64,000 bases of DNA from Polymorphobacter fuscus (lineage in GTDB: Bacteria > Pseudomonadota > Alphaproteobacteria > Sphingomonadales > Sphingomonadaceae), in assembly GCF_011927825.1 (NCBI RefSeq), contig NZ_JAATJI010000001.1:310001-374000 (forward strand). Direction: 5' to 3'. The first letter of the stretch is position 1. Each line of letters opens with the position of its first letter. Position numbers and translations under genes: made by a program. A model generated the notes under the pieces. It saw only the letters and a list, made by a program, of their open reading frames with translations. It searched no databases and was not told the DNA's origin. Below, piece by piece: positions 60,855 to 64,000 of the stretch.

Positions 60855-62321
60855 TTAAACCCTTTCTGCTTCCATTCGCGCCAGGGCGTCGTCGATCCGA
60901 CCCAGCGTTTCATCCCTGCCGAGCGCCGTCAGCACATCGAACAACCCAGGCGATTGCGCGGCGCCGGTCACCGCTGCACGCAGCGGCTGGGCGACCTGGC
61001 CAAGCTTGACCGTTTCCGCCTCTGCCAGTGCGCGCGCTGCCGCTTCCAGCGTCGCCACCTGCCAGTCGTCCACTTGCGCAAACGCCGCTCGCGCCCGCCG
61101 CAGCAGCGCCGGGTCTGCCGACGCTAGCAGCTTGGCCGCGGCATCGTCCATCGGAATTGGGCGGGTGCGAAAGAGGAACAGCGCGCCCGAAGCCAGATCG
61201 TTCAGATTGTTGGCGCGTTTCTTCAATTCGGCCATGCTGCGGCGCAGCAAGTCGATATCGGTGACGCTGAGGCTGCGGCCGACGCCGGCGGCGACTCCGG
61301 GGGCGACCAGCGTCACCAGGCGGTCGTCATCGGCGGCGCGCAGGTAATGGCCGTTGACGCTTTCCAGCTTCTTGATGTCGAAGCGCGACGGGCCGCGGCC
61401 GACGCCGGCAAGGTCGAACCACTCGATCGCCTGGTCGCGCGAAATGATCTCGTCATCGCCATGGCCCCAGCCGAGCCGCAGCAGGTAATTTTCGACCGCC
61501 TCGGGCAACAGGCCCATCTCGTCGCGATAGGCATCAACGCCGAGCGCGCCATGCCGCTTCGACAGCTTGGCGCCATCGGCGCCGTGGATCAGCGGGATAT
61601 GGGCATAGGCGGGTTCCTGCCACTCCATGGCGCGGATCAGCGCCAGCTGGCGAAAGGCGTTGTTGAGGTGGTCGTCGCCGCGGATGACATGCGTCACCCC
61701 CATGTCGTGATCGTCGACGACCACCGCGAGCATATAGGTCGGCGTGCCGTCCGACCGCAGCAGCACCATGTCGTCGAGCTCGGCATTGGCGACGGTGACA
61801 GGGCCCTGGACGAGGTCGTCGATGGTGACGCTGCCGGTCTGCGGCGCCTTCAGCCGGATGACGAACGGCGCGTCATTCGGCCAGTCGGTGCGGTCGCGCC
61901 AGCGGCCGTCATAGCGCATCGGCAGCTTGGCGGCGCGCTGCTCGGCGCGCATCGCTTCCAGTTCCTCCGGCGTCGCATAGCAGCGATAGGCATGGCCGGC
62001 GGCGAGCAGCTGGTGCGCCACCTCGGCATGGCGCGCGGCGCGGGCGAACTGGTAGACGACCTCGCCATCCCATTCGAAATTCAGCCACGACAGGCCATCG
62101 AGGATGGCGGCGATGGCGGGTTCGGTCGAGCGTGCCCGGTCGGTATCCTCGATGCGCAGGCGGAAATCGCCGCCATGGTGGCGGGCGAACAGATAGTTGA
62201 ACAGCGCCGTGCGGGCGCCGCCGATGTGGAGGAAGCCGGTGGGCGAGGGGGCGAAGCGCGTGACGACCCTGGGGTTGGTGTCGGGCTGGCGTGCGGTCGT
62301 TTCGGGCTGGCTTGCGCCCAT
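60855..62321 (-). CDS. gltX: Glutamyl-tRNA synthetase
   Basis: A 488-residue class I synthetase that charges tRNA-Glu, possibly also used for tRNA-Gln in the amidotransferase pathway. The HIGH motif is [20 protein letters not shown] and the KMSKS loop [11 protein letters not shown]. The characteristic [15 protein letters not shown] and C-terminal anticodon-binding domain are present. The ATG at 62321 is chosen; a TTG 15 bases upstream is possible. First gene of the gltX-gltA-DUF6356 operon, divergent from comEC. Confidence 0.97.
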   Translation of the reverse strand: MGASQPETTARQPDTNPRVVTRFAPSPTGFLHIGGARTALFNYLFARHHGGDFRLRIEDTDRARSTEPAIAAILDGLSWLNFEWDGEVVYQFARAARHAEVAHQLLAAGHAYRCYATPEELEAMRAEQRAAKLPMRYDGRWRDRTDWPNDAPFVIRLKAPQTGSVTIDDLVQGPVTVANAELDDMVLLRSDGTPTYMLAVVVDDHDMGVTHVIRGDDHLNNAFRQLALIRAMEWQEPAYAHIPLIHGADGAKLSKRHGALGVDAYRDEMGLLPEAVENYLLRLGWGHGDDEIISRDQAIEWFDLAGVGRGPSRFDIKKLESVNGHYLRAADDDRLVTLVAPGVAAGVGRSLSVTDIDLLRRSMAELKKRANNLNDLASGALFLFRTRPIPMDDAAAKLLASADPALLRRARAAFAQVDDWQVATLEAAARALAEAETVKLGQVAQPLRAAVTGAAQSPGLFDVLTALGRDETLGRIDDALARMEAERV

Positions 62322-62389
62322 GAGGTTATTGTCCAATGCTGGCGACGGAGGGGTGTCGCAAAAAAGGGTCGGTCAAGGCGAAACAGGGG

Positions 62390-64000
62390 ATGGTCGCGCC
62401 AGTTCAGGGGGTGACTAGCAGAAGCGTTGCGGCGGTAAAAGCCGTGTCGGCCGGGGCTGCGGCAGGCCCTGCCGTGGCTGCGGCGCGCTGGTGGTCGTTC
62501 GTCGATGCCGAACGCCAGTCGCTGGCGCTGTGGCTGCCGGTCGCCTTTGCCGGCGGCGTGGCGCTGTGGTTCATCGTGCCGTGGCAGGTGCAGCGGCTGG
62601 CGCTGGCACTGGCCTTTGCCGGCGTCGGGGCGGCGGCGCTGCTGGCGCGCTGGCGGCCGCTGGCGGCACTGGCGCTGCTGGCGCTGGCCGGGATGGGCGC
62701 TGCCGAATGGCGGTCGGCGCGGGTGGCGGCGCCGGTGCTCGATCACCGCCAGGTCGCGACCGTCAGCGGGATCGTCGCCGCGGTGGAAGATCGCGCCGGC
62801 CGCGACCAGCTGCGGCTGCTGGTGGCGCCCGATGCCGGCACCGGCCTGCCGCCGCGGCTGCGCCTGACTGTGCGCGGGCCACCGCCGCCGGGCCTGGCGC
62901 CGGGGGCGCGCATCCGGTTGCGGGCGTTGCTCAGCCCGCCCGCCGGCGCCGCCATTCCCGGCGGCTATGATTTTGCCAGGCGGGCCTGGTTTGCCGGTAT
63001 CGGCGCCACCGGATTGCCGTTCGGCCGCATCGCCATCGTCGCGCCGGCGCCGCCCGCCGCCGGCGTGATGGCGTGGCTCGACGCGGTGCGTGCACGGCTG
63101 ACACAGCGCATCCGACGCGCCGTGCCTGGTGAAAGCGGCGCCATCGCGGCGGCGTTCGTTACCGGCGACCAGGGTGCGATCCCGCTGCCGACGGCGCAGG
63201 CGATGCGCGATTCAGGGCTGGCGCACCTGCTGTCGATTTCGGGGCTGCACATCGCCGTTGTCGTCGGCGGCACCATCCTGCTGGTGCGGCGTGGGCTGGC
63301 GCTGTTTCCCCATGCGGCGCTGCGCTGGCCGGTCAAGACCATCGCCGTCGGTGTCGCGGCGCTGGTCGGTGTCGGCTACACATTGCTGGCAGGCGCCGAA
63401 GTGCCGACGGTGCGGACCATATTGGCAACGCTGATCGTGCTGTTCGGCATGGTCATCGGCCGCGAAGCGTTTTCACTGCGGCTGCTGGCGGCGGCGGCGT
63501 TCGTCATCCTCGCGGTGCGGCCGGAGGCATTGCTGGGGCCGAGTTTCCAGCTGAGCTTTGCCGCGGTCATCGCCATTGTTGCCTTGTATGAATCGCGGCT
63601 CGGGCGGTGGTTGGCGACGCCCGGCGCCGACGAAGGCTGGGGGCGGCGGCTGGTGCGGCACGGCACGGCAATGCTGGTCACCGGCCTTGTCGCCGAACTG
63701 GCGCTGTCCTCCATCGGGCTGTTCCATTTCAACCGCGCCGGCATTTATGGCGTGTTCGCCAACATGGTCGCCATTCCATGGACCAGCTTTGTCATCATGC
63801 CGCTGTTGATGCTGGCGCTGCTGGCGGACGCGGTCGGTATCGGCGGGCTGGTGTGGCCGGCGGTTGGCTGGGCAATGGGCTGGCTGGTGGCGCTGGCGGA
63901 GGCGACCGCGGCGTTGCCCGGCGCCGTGGTGCGGATGCCGGCGATGCCGGCGTCGGCCTATGCCTTCATCATTGCCGGCGGGCTGTGGCTGGCGCTGTGG
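62390..64000 (+). CDS. comEC: ComEC/Rec2 family DNA-uptake protein, 3' end cut by the window
   Basis: The first 537 residues of a large membrane protein of the ComEC/Rec2 family, which transports single-stranded DNA across the inner membrane during competence. A membrane-spanning N-terminal region, a DUF4131-type soluble segment (about 100-200, VATVSGIVAAVEDRAGRDQL) and the competence domain (from about 240) are visible, with the diagnostic DSGLAHLLSISGLHIAVVVG and a G-x-x-V-P-T-x-R block (LAGAEVPTVRTILA). The frame is open to base 64000. CAGGGG precedes the ATG. Whether the strain is competent is not shown. Confidence 0.9.
   Translation, partial: MVAPVQGVTSRSVAAVKAVSAGAAAGPAVAAARWWSFVDAERQSLALWLPVAFAGGVALWFIVPWQVQRLALALAFAGVGAAALLARWRPLAALALLALAGMGAAEWRSARVAAPVLDHRQVATVSGIVAAVEDRAGRDQLRLLVAPDAGTGLPPRLRLTVRGPPPPGLAPGARIRLRALLSPPAGAAIPGGYDFARRAWFAGIGATGLPFGRIAIVAPAPPAAGVMAWLDAVRARLTQRIRRAVPGESGAIAAAFVTGDQGAIPLPTAQAMRDSGLAHLLSISGLHIAVVVGGTILLVRRGLALFPHAALRWPVKTIAVGVAALVGVGYTLLAGAEVPTVRTILATLIVLFGMVIGREAFSLRLLAAAAFVILAVRPEALLGPSFQLSFAAVIAIVALYESRLGRWLATPGADEGWGRRLVRHGTAMLVTGLVAELALSSIGLFHFNRAGIYGVFANMVAIPWTSFVIMPLLMLALLADAVGIGGLVWPAVGWAMGWLVALAEATAALPGAVVRMPAMPASAYAFIIAGGLWLALW

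Overview
The window is about 64 kb of a high-GC, gene-dense chromosome from an alphaproteobacterium, most likely a member of the Sphingomonadales. Pointers are three secreted proteins ending in the PEP-x-x-W-A-M sorting signal, two TonB-dependent receptors, the TonB receptor / SapC / cupin / tryptophan-halogenase cassette, a split cobalamin methionine synthase, an extensin-like protein, and the comEC / gltX / gltA / DUF6356 arrangement. I see no insertion sequence, prophage, CRISPR array, rRNA or tRNA gene. The content reads as core chromosome with some accessory nutrient-uptake and signalling loci.

Layout. 1-10.9 kb: a probable glycan-utilisation locus, with the end of a TonB receptor, SapC, a JmjC-like cupin, an FAD halogenase, a cation/proton antiporter, a LacI regulator and a secreted GH3 glycosidase. 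Three matching LacI-type operators tie the regulator to itself and to GH3. 11-25 kb: housekeeping and envelope genes (anmK, tyrS, a PEP-CTERM protein, a phospholipase D enzyme, uvrB, cytochrome b561, extensin-like protein, a Gre-type factor, a serine hydrolase, a squalene/phytoene-synthase relative, an EF-hand protein, an amidohydrolase). 24.9-29.3 kb: a minus-strand iron/siderophore uptake operon in which every junction is a 4-base overlap, behind a Fur-like inverted repeat.

29.5-40.4 kb: a PAP2 phosphatase, an outer-membrane barrel with an elaborate leader, a HAD hydrolase, then two signalling modules. The first is a stand-alone CheB esterase, a 1182-residue CheB-CheR-PAS-PAS-HWE kinase and a single-domain receiver. 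The second is a 7TM-type sensor kinase with a NarL-type regulator preceded by a possible 10-codon leader ORF. 40.5-48 kb: a PEP-CTERM NIDO protein, secreted proteins of unknown function, moaE/moaD, pgsA, a nitroreductase, an L,D-transpeptidase-like protein, a GST, a DUF6325/SHOCT pair, a small lipoprotein and MlaA.

48-55 kb: a methionine operon (ArsR-methyltransferase regulator, metF, two-gene metH, gltS) behind a perfect 16-bp palindrome. 55-64 kb: a PEP-CTERM protein, a thioesterase, a YghU-type GST, a TSUP permease, a REP-like palindromic cluster, a serine hydrolase, the DUF6356/gltA/gltX operon and the start of comEC.

The least explained structures are the exact 25-bp repeat at 11.03 and 57.0 kb (opposite orientations, each with a shared 11-bp box about 100 bp away), the modification-enzyme cassette behind the first TonB receptor, and the mega-kinase module. 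No intergenic stretch exceeds 300 bp; the longest are 56878-57170 (293 bp) and 10874-11137 (264 bp), and both hold the repeat.
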